Shown here: positions 33,176 to 44,739 of the stretch, in pieces
How positions within the stretch are numbered: position 1 is the first letter of the stretch
Layout of the letters: every line of letters begins with the position of its first letter
Assembly: GCA_000149265.1 (NCBI GenBank)
Contig: CH003028.1
Coordinates: forward strand, 1,543,082 to 1,607,081
DNA: 64,000 bases
Source: Ciona savignyi
Lineage: Eukaryota; Chordata; Ascidiacea; Phlebobranchia; Cionidae
Reading direction: 5' to 3'
Program-made: the position numbers and the translations under genes
The notes under the pieces: generated by a model
What the model was told of the DNA's origin: nothing
Databases searched by the model: none
The model's input: only the letters and a program-made list of their open reading frames with translations

Positions 33176-36007
33176 CTATTTCCGTCTACTTTTTCTTTTC
33201 TCTGGTTTCCGTTTAGCCTTGGGTTGGCTAATCGGTCGTTTCCTTAACTGCACATTCTTATCGACAATGTTTGAGAGGATATTACGTTCCTCCAACATTG
33301 CAAGAAACAAGCTGATAAACGGGACATAGTCGTGTGTTCGCCTTGCGCAGTCGATTTTATACTTATACCGCTTCTCCATTTCCTCTTGTAAAGATGCCTT
33401 GCATTTATCAATCGCTTGTCGCATAAGTTTTAGACCCGCAGTTGATTTAGTTCCAAAATCATCTGTCGTTTCCAGAACCTCATTGCTTTCGAAATATTCC
33501 GATATATTTTTACTTTTCAAAGCCTCCATAAACTCTTCCATAGTTTTTATCGACGAAATTTCTTGGTCATTTTTTAACCCATTGTTATGGGCCAATGAAG
33601 ATGGGTTATCATCAGGTGGATCCTCTAATTCATAACCTGTTTCAAAGTTTATTTTTTCCTCATTTGAGTTAGAGGTCTGCGAAAGTAAATTCTCCACGGC
33701 GCGCTTTGCAAACGTATAATCCGCTTTCAGTTTTTCTAGTTTTGCTTTAAAGTGTTGGACTTGACAAGGCACAACAGCCATGAGGTTGTAGCGTATATCG
33801 TGGCACTGTTCGCCGCCAGTTGCCGCTGTGATGCGTGAAGTTACAACTCTCCGTGCCATGTCATGCCATGTACCATCACTGGGTAGAGGACCATGGTCGA
33901 TGGGGAACGGCTTCAAACCATCCAACTCAAACAAGCGACCGTGTAGTGGAAAGTACGACGTGTAATGAAATGCCTCCATAGTGCGAGTGGATGTGATGCC
34001 ATTCGGTTTGTTCTGGTGGAAAAATAACAATTATAAAGTGATTAAAATGGTACTATGCAATCATGGATGAATATAGTTCATGTACAGCAAAAATGTATGA
34101 TCTGGTAGGCAGTCTGTTGGTAAGCTATAGACTTACAAGTTACAACAGAAGAATTAAGTCTAATTATCAAAAATACACATATTTAGATCAATCATCCAAC
34201 ACCCACACACTAACATAGACTAACAACTAAACTGTAAAATTGTTTATTTGATCTTTTTATTATTAGGTTGACTTTTTTGGACATGTCATGAAAATGCATT
34301 TGTTCTTATTGACCAGGTCTCTAGGGCCATACAATCTTTACGTAAAGTATACCCTTATAAATACAGTTGAATATTACATTAGGCATTATTTAGATTTGGA
34401 TCCAGATTTTCTATTAAAAACTAGTCCCCATCGCTGAACTGTGGATTTTTGCAATATTGCTACCGCACATAAGTATACAACCATTAACATATTGAAATAG
34501 CTCTGACCACTTCTGGTCATATTTAATGGTGTACCTGCATGTCCAGTAGCGGGTTTGTTTCAGGTCTAGCATGTTTGCTATGTGAGAAAGCAAGTTCTGG
34601 AATGTTTCCAATCGCAAAGCCTTTCATTTCTGGGCTGAAGTTGTATGTGTCTGTCTGCAATGATTAACCACTGGTAATTTAATATTAAATCTAAAGTACA
34701 CTTATGTGGATATTCATTTTTTTATCTCCTAGGTTGCAGCCCAATTTTTAGTTGTTATTTTTAAGGCATATCACAAAAAAGGTGAAGTTGCTAATTTGTA
34801 CGACCCTCATGATTGGAGTAAGTTAAGGCAACATTTATTAAGAGGCTTGCATAGGAGGTTATCAGCAAAATAAGGTATATAACTATCCATTTGTGGATTT
34901 TCAGTCACATTGGTACCTACTAACTAAAAGGTGCCCCCCTCATAAACATACAGAAATATGAGAAAAATGAATAAATCTTTATTGCAGTTGTAGATTTTAC
35001 AGCCCATTCTTTACCAGCCTCTAAATATGTAAAACTTAGCTTTGAAAAGGGTTTTACACACAGTATTACTCAGCACCACTCGATAGTATCTAAATAAGAC
35101 TAACAAAAAACACATAGGCCTACAAAACTTCACCTTTAATCTTGTGATCAGTGGACCAAGTTGGACATCCTCACAATTAAGCAGTACACTCAGTAAAGCA
35201 TGGGTGGCGCAAGAGTTTGGTACAAGTTGATGGGCAAAGAACATCTTGTTCACGATTTCTTCATCTTTGCAAAACGGTTCATCCACTGTGGATTGGATTT
35301 TTCTCCTGGACCTAGAAATTTTGAATATTGGCAACACTGAAATAATTTAATGACAGATGTATTGCATAGAGATTAAAAATTTTCATGTGAATTTAAAATA
35401 TTTTTTAAACATTTCTTAAAGTATGATGAGCATTTGTGTAATGTTGTGCATGCTATGTCATGCTGTTCAACCATGAACATGATGATGTACTTTTGTACTG
35501 ATGGAAAAACAACAAGTTACGTCTGGTGGTTAAATTTGTTGCCTTTAAGCCGGAGGGTTGTATGTTCGAAATTGGTCGCTAGCTAACCGGTTGTGTCCTT
35601 GAGCAATGCACTTAACGAACATTGCCTGAACCATGCAGATTAATGGGTTTTACTAAATTAAAGAAACTTGTGAATCATACACAACAAACTACAATAGCTC
35701 TGGTAACCCGACGGTGGGTGCAAGGTGATCTGACGATTACCCATGTGTTAACCCCTTGGTGTTTCCATTCACAGAAATAAACATGAATATCCTATCCTAA
35801 CTTTAGCGTCTCAATACAATCTTACCTGCCTGCTTCGTTCCACTTGAATAGAAAAATGAATCCATAAACTTTCCGGTTAATTGCCTCTTGCAGGTCGTAT
35901 ATCTCATCCACCTGAACCCCCTCCACTCCAAAATCTTCAACCAACAACGTGAATAAGCCAGGATCACTTTCCAATTCTTTCCACCCACCAATCGGCATTT
36001 GTGACAT
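33176..36007 (-). CDS. BAP1: BAP1/Calypso, nuclear ubiquitin C-terminal hydrolase for H2A
   Basis: Four exons: 36007-35826, 35311-35134, 34654-34535 and 34012-33176. All are GT-AG and phase-consistent, giving 438 residues (human 729, fly Calypso about 470). BAP1 with ASXL forms the PR-DUB that removes ubiquitin from histone H2A. The start [20 protein letters not shown] is almost identical to human. UCH catalytic residues are visible: Gln89 (FFAHQL), Cys95 ([11 protein letters not shown]), His176 (TMEAFHYTS) and Asp191 ([13 protein letters not shown]). The C-terminal ULD helix ([18 protein letters not shown]) and a basic tail ([14 protein letters not shown]) match BAP1 and not UCHL5. The long acidic/HCF-binding middle of vertebrate BAP1 is absent. 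Intron 1 carries a SINE, and a hAT element lies 194 bp upstream of the ATG. Confidence 0.95.
35521..35799 (+). mobile_element. SINE in BAP1 intron 1, antisense to the gene
   Basis: It is diverged but near full length: GTCTGGTGGTTAAATTTGTT head, GGTCGCTAGCTAACCGGTTG, CGACGGTGGGTGCAAGGTGA and a TATCCTATCC end. Confidence 0.82.
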
Positions 36008-36200
36008 TCTGTTGTTACCTGGAAAGGTTAGTAGGTTATGTTATAAGTTGTCAATACGACCGATATTGTTCTATTTTACTGATGTATAAAGCAACTGACT
36101 CAAAAGTTGATTTAAAAAACGACTAACATACATTTACCTACGGCAAGGTGTTTAATGTAACGCAACCAAAAGATGCCTTGGTCATAAACAAAGCACAAAA

Positions 36201-36684
36201 CAGGGTTGCCAGACGCAAAGTACGCTTTACGGCCAAACTGTTTTTGGTTTACGGCCAAAATTCGGCCAATTTGTATCAAGTGCAAAATAAACCATTTAAT
36301 TTAGCCAATTGGGCTATTTATCTCTTTATTTGTTGAAAAATTGTATAATTTTAATTCCCCCCATATTTGTCGAACCCGTTTAAATACTATACAGGAATTT
36401 CTATCGTTATTATTTTATTTTAAAACGTCATAATCAGCTTTGTGATTTGGAAATGAGACAGTTGATATTAATTTATTTCCATATACGGTCTCTGTTTTTC
36501 CTTTATTTCTACTGTAGCGTAAAAATAATATGACGCTTCGGCCAAAAACTTGACAATATTCTTATACGGCCAAATTCGGCCAGATTTTTCCGCACGGCCA
36601 AACTATTTTTTTTGCGGCCGGGACGATTTTGGTACGGCCAAATTTCTGAAATTTGGCCGTGAAAAAGGCCAAATGGCAACCCTG
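36201..36684. mobile_element. hAT-type element just upstream of BAP1
   Basis: A 484-bp element with ends CAGGGTTGCCAGAC and ATGGCAACCCTG. The exact 8-bp target duplication GCACAAAA is at 36193-36200 and 36685-36692. It is rich in ACGGCCAAA motifs in both orientations, which can fold back. No coding region. Confidence 0.93.
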
Positions 36685-36896
36685 GCACAAAATAGTTTGC
36701 TACTTAGGGAAAGTACCTCTTCAAAGAGAAAACTGGGGACGCTGTTTGACTAAAATTCAGGTAGAAGCTGTGTGGTATCGAGTTAAGTCCACTTGAGAAA
36801 AACTGTTTTTTTTTCGGAACAAGATACCGCCGATACCATAGTGTACCGAACAAATTCATCAATGTTGTTTCGCTGGTATAGACTTCCAAGAATCTA

Positions 36897-37176
36897 ACGC
36901 CCAATGGTTAGTCTGGCGGTTTAGTGCGTCGGCTTTTAGTAGAAGGGTTCTTGTTTCGAAACTGGTCGCTAGCTAGTCGGTTGTGTCTTTGGGCAAGGCA
37001 ACTAACGGACATTGCCTGAACCCAGGGGATTAATGGGTTTTACTAAATTGAAGGAACGTGTGCAATAGCTCCGGTAATCCGACGGTGGGCGCGAGGTGAT
37101 TTGACGATTGTCCGTGTGTTAGCCTAAACCCCTTGGTTTTCCCATTCCCGGGTTTAAACAAAAATATCCTATCTTA
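36897..37176 (+). mobile_element. SINE, near full length
   Basis: Head GGTTAGTCTGGCGGTTTAGT, GAAACTGGTCGCTAGCTAGT, body CGACGGTGGGCGCGAGGTGA and end ATATCCTATC, with moderate divergence. Confidence 0.85.
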
Positions 37177-37399
37177 CTCTTTCGCATTCTATCCGAACGA
37201 GAGTATACCATTTTTACCCTAATCATAGTAAACATGTTTGGTTTGTAACTAAGGGACACATTCGAATCTGCTTACAAAAACAAATTAGCCTATATAAAAT
37301 GTAAATAAATTTTATCGATTGTGGCCTACTTGTACATGTATTTATATCAAAGGTAATCAAAATCTGTTCTTAAATGTTGGTGGTTGATACGTGGTTGTC

Positions 37400-38190
37400 T
37401 CTCTCTCTAAAGGTTTTTTTATAGTTATAGGTCCCAATTGAAAAATTGGGACACATATTGTTTTTGTCCGTTTTTTTTTTCTTTCTTTTTTTTTCTTTTT
37501 TTTCTTCGTCAAAGGTTTGACAGGCATGGCATGTCGCCCTGACATCTACCAAAAGGGATAATGGAATCGTAATGAAACTTAGCCATTTGTTAGACAACAT
37601 GGTCTAGATATGCAGAAACCAAAATGTTGAGTGACAAATCAAGGGGAATTCCCCTGGGAGGTTAAAATCCAAAACGGTATTTTTTATGAAAAAATTAGCT
37701 TTTTGTGGCATAGCGCTTAAACGGCTGTTCCAATTTGAATAAGATTTGGTGGAATGTTAGTGCATTACCTACTTATTTAACAATTAGAAAAATATAAAAG
37801 AATATCTAGGGAAACTAAATCGAACTGTTTAAGGAATTTAGCTTCATTTCAATACAGCACTTTAAAAAAGCTTTAATTTAAAACATTTGTGATGAAATCT
37901 TTGTAATCTATCACGATNNNNNNNNNNNNNNNNNNNNNNNNNNNNNNNNNNNNNNNNNNNNNNNNNNNNNNNNNNNNNNNNNNNNNNNNNNNNNNNNNNN
38001 NNNNNNNNNNNNNNNNNGTTTGATAACTATGGGACCCATGAGTTTATGCTTGCAGAAACAAAATACTACACACACAGTGTATAAAATACAAAATGTGGTT
38101 AGGGACCCTGTAGCATGAATATATGGCATACAACATGTGTTTTACAAATAGTTGTGTTTAAACACGTGGTTGACACTCTCTAGTTTATTT
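37400..38190 (-). mobile_element. second copy of the 336-bp-unit repeat family, with an N gap
   Basis: Opposite orientation to the 1700-3596 copy. It shows the hairpin (CCCAATT...AATTGGG), a purine/pyrimidine tract, one unit with ATGTCGCCCTGACAT and GGGGAATTCCCC and, beyond the gap, GATAACTATGGGACCCATGA and CACGTGGTTGACACTCTCTA. It contains fewer tandem units than the first copy, though the gap may hide some. Confidence 0.75.
37918..38017. other. assembly gap of 100 N
   Basis: Exactly 100 N, usually a placeholder for a gap of unknown size. It falls inside a repeat, which explains the failed assembly. Confidence 0.95.
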
Positions 38191-38940
38191 CTGGCTTTAT
38201 ATCATGCTGTCAAACAAAACATGCTGCTGATTGTCTGCTTTTCTTACATAAATCTTATTTTGTTTTATGATTTATGCAAACACAACACTCATGCTAATAG
38301 CCTCAGTGCATTATGTTATGCAAATTAATTTCTTTTTTAAATGCTTAAATACAGTACCATGAAATAGTATGATTAAATGCAGTTTTAAGTGTTCTGAAAC
38401 GGATTTTAATTATTTTTCCACTATAAACTTAAAAAGCACCCTCAGAACAAGGTTGTGGTGACACGATTTTGTTCAAGGTTTTTACTTCGTCAATTTAACT
38501 AATCTTGCTGCAGTAATAAATTGTATTTAATGGGTAAGATTTACTAAAAAATGGAAATTTTTGGTTTACTATGTAGATTAGGGTTCTAGTGTTATGATGG
38601 ATGAGGCCCCATTACACTATAAAATGTATCAGATTTGTCATCCGTTGTACTACAACTACACGGTAACAAAAGTTATTGTTGTGTTTTTTTGTTCGTTACT
38701 TTTAGAAATTATAGGTCATACACTTTTTAACAGATGGTATCAGATATAAAAAAATGAATAAGGAAACCTAGTTATTACTGCATGCGAAATATATAAAATG
38801 ATATTGGGAAAAAAAAGTATAGACTATCGCTGGTCACGTTTAGCGAAAATCGCGATTATCGTTAGTAAACATGGGGTATTCCGAAATGTAAACTAAATGT
38901 CCTTAACGGATTGAAATGCGTTTCTTGATGACGGCATACA
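38191..38940. other. 3' flank of the fucosyltransferase gene
   Basis: AT-rich, with no gene recognised. The 3' UTR of the minus-strand gene must lie here, but I cannot fix its end. Confidence 0.45.
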
Positions 38941-41204
38941 CTACTTTAGTACGCATTCATACGGTTCGTTTTGAAGTAACCAGTGGTGAATGGAAGGCAC
39001 GACTGAAGTTATATTATTATATCTTCGCTTATTCCACAAAAGTTTGCACATTTTACACATACCAACATCCCGTTGATATAGTGGACCGTGTTCTACCATC
39101 ATATATTCAGCTGGGGTGGGTTGTTGGAGTCTCCAGTTAAAATATTTGCGATATTTTACCGGATTTTTATCTAAGTGTTTTAAGTAATTTACAACAGCTA
39201 GGCCATTCGGGAAATCTTCATAAAATATAAACGAGTCTTTCGGAGCAATAGCTTCAATATCCGCTCTTGTAGGTCCCCATACCACAGGCACCAAGCCGGC
39301 TTCGTATGAATTCGACCAAAGTTTCTCGGTTATATAATCCCTACAGTGCACTGCGTTCTCAAACGCCAAATAGAACTTGTATTTAGCTGCAAAGGTAAAG
39401 TATTCCGATACTTCGGGTGCCACTCTATTATAGCACTTGCCGTATTTGTCTACTGTTAGACCGAACATCTCCATCGCTGCGATAAGACGTTTTCGCACCA
39501 CCGCACCTTCAGTATCCGCACAGTTACCTGCCATCCACAGGGCCATGTATTGTCCGCTCTGCTTTCTAGCAATTATATTTTGGACGATTATCTCTCCATA
39601 GCTAAATTTGGTTTCGCCATTAAAGACCCCGTTGTGTCTATTGAGTTCAACAAAGGGCATGTAAATACTCGAATTCCTCCGGTAAGTGATAGTCCAGTTG
39701 AAATAATAGTTCATGTCTTTGAATTCAAAACCTCGTGCCGTATAAATTGCATAAGGCGTCTCGGTAGAATAAAACACGAACATTTGATGCGATTTTCTGT
39801 CAGAATAAAATCTATTATAAACGTGTGCTTATATAAGGCGACACTAAAGTCATACCTTCTTTTAGGATCTGGAACTTTATGCATAAATGCTTCTGTAAAA
39901 TGAATAATCACAGCGTCGCTCTCATCCAAGTATCTCTGGTCATAAGTTAGGACACAATTTCCACATAACTTCGGATCGATTCGAAACTCGGGCTCATCTC
40001 CAAATGGACCCACCCAGAATAAAATGTATATTGGTCTAGAATGAAAGAATCAGTTAACGCCTTTTAAGAAAAAAAATCATTGTAAAATGGATAGTGGAGA
40101 GGATAAAACACTCATCTGTATTAATTCGTGGTCAAGTACGGTCGTGTGGCCGAATGGTTTACGCGACCGATACACATACCTACTCTTATAAAAAAACGGT
40201 CCTAGTGACGAGCCCATCATAGGTTCAAAACTTAGCCCGGTAAAAAAAAATTCGTGGACCAAACAAAATTGACACTTAAACACAAGCGTACGTCCGATAT
40301 CTATGTGCCCGCAACCGGGTTGAGTCATTAGTATTTATTAGTATTTTATTTTAAACCACGTTTTAAAACTGTTAAAATAACGCAACACTGCAACCCAGAA
40401 TAGCGTTTTATTGGGTATCAAACCTAGTTTGTACTCTTGTATGTATGATTTTAAATACAAATAAACATGTATTTTTAAAAGGAAGCTAGCTTACCAATAA
40501 AAATGTTCTCATCTTACCCTATTCACTAATCTATTTACCTCGTCTAACATATCATTGACCCAGGGTGGTCTATCTTCACCGATTTAGTCGGACATATTAG
40601 TCTAGTGCTTAAATGCGTCACCTTTCAGCCGAATGGTTGCAGATTCGAAACTGGTCGATAGCCAGTCGGTTGCGTCCTTGGGCGAGGCACTTTACGGACA
40701 TTGTCTGAACCCAGCGGATTAATGGGTTCTACTAAATTGAAGGAACATGTGAATTATACACAACGCACTGCAATAGCTATGGTAACCCGACGGTGGGTGC
40801 GAGGTGATCTGACGATTGCCCGTGTGTTAACACCCTTGTTTTTCCTATTCACGGGGATAAACATGAATATGAAATCCTATTGATAAAAAATGCTGTTATT
40901 TAATTAAACCTAATATATATATATATATACAAACCTAGACCTACCCATCTATAAAGCTCCTAGGTGAATCGTTGTCCAGTTTAGTTAATGATGTTGTGTT
41001 TTCTTGCTTCTTATGTTTCTCCTGTTTTTCTTGCGACTCTCTGGCGCGACCAAGCGGCAGTTCATTTTTTGTGAGGATGTTGTTTAATGTTCTATGACTA
41101 AGAAGGTTGGACGTGTACAACACCCAAACAATCATAATGGATATTACAACCCCCAAGCAAAGCTTAATCTCAAAACCTTTTGCAATCCTAATCAACGTTT
41201 TCAT
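38941..41204 (-). CDS. alpha-1,3-fucosyltransferase, GT10 family, Golgi type II membrane protein
   Basis: Three exons: 41204-40945, 40035-39856 and 39796-38941, GT-AG and in phase, giving 431 residues. GT10 enzymes transfer fucose from GDP-fucose to N-acetylglucosamine or related sugars on Golgi glycans. The amino end has a short cytosolic tail, a signal-anchor (about residues 15-35, LCLGVVISIMIVWVLYTSNL) and a Lys/Glu-rich stem (about 50-85). Exon 2 begins the catalytic domain (IYILFWVGPFGDEPEF). The family signature is in exon 3: YKFYLAFENAVHCRDY, then ITEKLWSNSYEAGLVPVVWG. Paired cysteines near the C terminus (MCKMCK, YECVLK) fit the known disulfides. Intron 1 carries a SINE. Which vertebrate FUT it is closest to cannot be said by eye. 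Confidence 0.92.
40588..40879 (+). mobile_element. SINE in fucosyltransferase intron 1
   Basis: Complete from the tRNA-like head (GACATATTAGTCTAGTGCTT) through GGTTGCAGATTCGAAACTGG and CGACGGTGGGTGCGAGGTGA to GGGATAAACATGAATATG. Confidence 0.88.
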
Positions 41205-42084
41205 CTTGATTCTGCATTTAAATTCTAGAAAAAATTAAAACTGTGATCAATATTTCGAAAAAATGAAATAATTTCGCTTAATTAAAAAACCTAAGAAATA
41301 AACTGTGGATTGGTTAATGTAGAAATTTTAATTTTTAATTTTGTTGTTTTACTTAGTGTGGTATGTTATTATTTGTCAGTTTTTTGTTTCTTTCACTTGT
41401 GTGACTTTATCTATAGCCACTGTGCTTTTTAAGCACCACTGCAAGCATTGCCAGCGATTTTTTCACATCCACATAATATTGGTTTGGTTATCGATGTTTA
41501 TTTAGTATTCATTATTAAGTATTGATCGTGCAGTATGGAGAATTAAGTCCGAATGGTCGCTGACAAGTAGAAAGAATAATTTACAAGTTAAAGCGACTGT
41601 GTAAAAAAGTGTTATCAGCAAATTTGGAAATAAACATAAAAAGGGAAATACAAGTTTAAGTTGAAAGAACGTGTTTCTGGAATTGCGGGTTTTTGTAACG
41701 CGAAATTCTGCTTTGCTACGTCTGGTATATAGTAGGCGCACCGAAAAGACATAATATAATCTGTGATATATGCCCTGAATCTAAAAATGCTTAAAATATC
41801 GTATCTTTCAGTTTTGAACATAATTTAATGTCCTTTTAAGTTTTTCCAAAACAGTTTTAACTATTTTTTCCACTAAAGCCGGCTCTTCCTAATACTAGGT
41901 CGTGACTACATCACACTGTTATGCAGTGTTCTTATTAGGCAACTAAAACATAACCCAACTTGGTAAAGATCTTTTAACACTACAAAGCATGAATACACTA
42001 ACCTTGTACACTTGCACGGTCTAGTGACTTCCAAACATATTTAACATTTTATTTAAGCTAACGTTCCACATGATTGAAATAAGT
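41205..42084. promoter_or_regulatory. upstream region of the fucosyltransferase gene
   Basis: About 880 bp between the start codon and the LTR element. No core promoter motif can be assigned with confidence. Confidence 0.35.
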
Positions 42085-42529
42085 TGTAGCATTCGCGGCT
42101 TGTGTAATATTTGTTGCACATTATGTTAAGTTTTTTAAATTGTTTAATTAAGCCATTATTCATTGCTGCACATCTGCGTGCGCCTGTTCTAAAAACCTTT
42201 GTGTCTCACTTCCTGTAACGGGATATAATCCCCATGCCATATGTATTGCAAGCTGATGTTTTGTGTATAGAGTCTTTGCATGAATTATTATCGAAAACGC
42301 GTTTTGGAAAAAGGACCAAAAATAAATCGCCTGCTCGGGCGCGGCTCCGAGCATGTTCAGGCAACCAGTTAAAGTGTATGTGTTTTTCTGTATCAGCTTA
42401 TAAGATACAATTCAGAAACCTTCCGAAACGGAGTCAATTCGGAGTCTAATTAGTTGGAGAATTCAGGTCAGGTTCAGTGCTATAGCTATAAGCACGCCAA
42501 CCGACCACAAAAGAACCTGATTCTCCACA
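42085..42529 (+). repeat. 5' LTR of the short CsRn1-like element
   Basis: A 445-bp repeat starting TGTAGCATTCGCGGC and ending ATTCTCCACA. It includes an AATAAA signal near 42321. A primer-binding-like stretch TGGTGAATC follows. Confidence 0.93.
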
Positions 42530-42551
42530 GTGGTGAATCTCCAATACGTGT

Positions 42552-43364
42552 TTGAACACGCAGGTCTATTTACGAATAAAGATGTGTTGGCGAAACAATC
42601 GCTTCAATTTTTCGTTGCCAACAGAAAATCCGCAAGTGAGGATTTGCTGGTATCATAAACATTTTGGTAACCGAGCACGAAAATGCAACCCAGGCTGCAA
42701 TTGGTCTGCAATCTACAGCAAAACAGCAAGAACAAAACCCAAATCAACATTCCACAAGTCAAGTCCAGGATATCACGCGAAGTCCAGTTTATTTTTTGTT
42801 GAAGACGTCGCAAATAACTTAAAGTTTATGGTGGACCCAAGAGCATCAAGTTCTCTTTTACCTAATTTGAAAGACAGACGTTCTATTTTTTACAAACATT
42901 CCGGAAAACTACAACTAAGCGAAACGAATTGCCCATCAACTGGAAATAAGGAACTATACGTTTCCTTACAAGGTGTGGGATCTTTCAAATGGAACTTTCA
43001 GACCGCAAACGTTCGCCATCCCGTGATTGGTTTGGACTTTATAAAGCGTTTCAATCTCATTGTGGATGGGCGAAGTGGCCGTCTACGTCGTCGTCCGGAA
43101 GAAACGAATACCACGCCACCCGGCATAAAGCACAAAGAAGATACGGTGGATCGAAGGGAAGCGCTGAAAACGCCAGAAATCATGGGGTCTAATAAAGAAA
43201 CCATTATTCGCGAGCAGCACAATCGAAGAGGAAAACAATATTTTCGACATTTTGGTCGAGTCGGAAAAGACTTTTCTTCACGACACGCGTCGCAAACCCG
43301 AGCGATCACCTGGGCTCACGTACTTACAAGTTTGTCGTTTTCGTGGTGGCCGTTTTGTGTATGA
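42552..43364 (+). mobile_element. gag/protease-like region of the short LTR element
   Basis: It encodes about 270 residues containing a cysteine/histidine knuckle and a retropepsin-like region with the IGLDFIKRFN block. It ends in a basic tail (GRSGRLRRRPEE). Similarity is to the central part of CsRn1-group polyproteins. Confidence 0.7.
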
Positions 43365-43905
43365 GACGGATCTTTGACTGTCACCGAGTTGTTCAGCATT
43401 TTGCTCAAGGATTGGTGAGAAATGCAAATATGGTACGATCACGACTAAAGCATTATTGATTATTACAGGACTATTGAGTATCGTCTAGAGTGGCCTATTT
43501 TATATGAGTATTTTATGTCTACTGGTTATGTCATTGCGTGTCGAGGATGCTCCACGCCGACTAAGTTTTTTATACGAGTATGTTTTTTTATGTCTATTGT
43601 CTATAGCGTAATTTGCGTCTGAATAATGCTTTGGTTTGATTTTTGCCGTGTGCATGGACCACTAATATTTGAGCATAGCGAATAACCTGATAGTTATTTT
43701 ATAGGCCCTATACGGAAACTCTTGTTCAGTTTATTTTACAGACATCATCCACATTTCGCCATCGATGAGACCCAACCTATTCGATTTATTGAAAAATGAT
43801 TTTCGCGCCACTATTTGAAAGCCGCGAATTCCTACAATAATTTATGTAGATCCCATAGCGGATTAATAGTTTTCAAAATTTAAAATTTTTGGGGAAAAGA
43901 AGCTA

Positions 43906-44350
43906 TGTAGCATTCGCGGCTTGTGTAATATTTGTTGCACATTATGTTAAGTTTTTTAAATTGTTTAATTAAGCCATTATTCATTGCTGCACATCTGCGT
44001 GCGCCTGTTCTAAAAACCTTTGTGTCTCACTTCCTGTAACGGGATATAATCCCCATGCCATATGTATTGCAAGCTGATGTTTTGTGTATAGAGTCTTTGC
44101 ATGAATTATTATCGAAAACGCGTTTTGGAAAAAGGACCAAAAATAAATCGCCTGCTCGGGCGCGGCTCCGAGCATGTTCAGGCAACCAGTTAAAGTGTAT
44201 GTGTTTTTCTGTATCAGCTTATAAGATACAATTCAGAAACCTTCCGAAACGGAGTCAATTCGGAGTCTAATTAGTTGGAGAATTCAGGTCAGGTTCAGTG
44301 CTATAGCTATAAGCACGCCAACCGACCACAAAAGAACCTGATTCTCCACA
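43906..44350 (+). repeat. 3' LTR of the short CsRn1-like element
   Basis: Offset from the 5' LTR by a constant 1,821 bases throughout, with no difference seen by eye. Confidence 0.93.
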
Positions 44351-44739
44351 AAGTCAACCTTTCTTCGGGTGTCTTAGTTTAGCTTTTCTGTATTACACGC
44401 CAAATACTACTGGTATTTTGGAAAATGAGATTCTTAATAGCACAGCGGGCTGGCGTATAATTTTTAACAAAAGTTGATCAAAACTTCGTAAATGATAGAT
44501 AAACAGAGACAACGAACCACTTTCCAAATAGCACAAAGCATCTTATACGTAAATATTTGAAATTTTCTTTTTATCGAAATATGTGAAAGTCAACGCTGAT
44601 CGTCTATTGTTCCCAGAAAAGCAACAGAGCGCAATGGTTGTGCAAGGTGTAAATTATGTCACCACAATGACCACCACCACATGGAACAAAAAGAAATACG
44701 ATGCTACCCTTATTAACTAGTCAGTGACAACCACGACTA

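Larger units (their letters stand above)
42085..44350 (+). mobile_element. short Ty3-type (CsRn1-like) LTR element, very young, non-autonomous
   Basis: The element is 2,266 bp, bounded by two 445-bp LTRs of equal length in which I see no difference, and by a 4-bp target duplication AAGT (42081-42084 and 44351-44354). The internal 1.4 kb holds a gag/protease-like coding stretch (about 42.55-43.36 kb) with the CWYHKHFG zinc-knuckle-type block and an IGLDFIKRFNLIVDG block known from CsRn1-group elements. No reverse transcriptase or integrase was recognised, so it looks non-autonomous. A purine tract (GGGGAAAAGAAG) precedes the 3' LTR. It lies about 880 bp upstream of the fucosyltransferase start. 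Treated as a fossil. Confidence 0.92.

Noticed and set aside
33176-36007. Assignment of the ubiquitin hydrolase as UCHL5
   Set aside because: The amino end ([17 protein letters not shown]) is shared, but the C-terminal RRTHDY helix, the basic tail and the [10 protein letters not shown] context match BAP1.
42160-44270. Two identical pairs of 64- and 71-codon open frames
   Set aside because: They lie in the two LTRs of the short LTR element and repeat because the LTRs repeat, not because they are genes.
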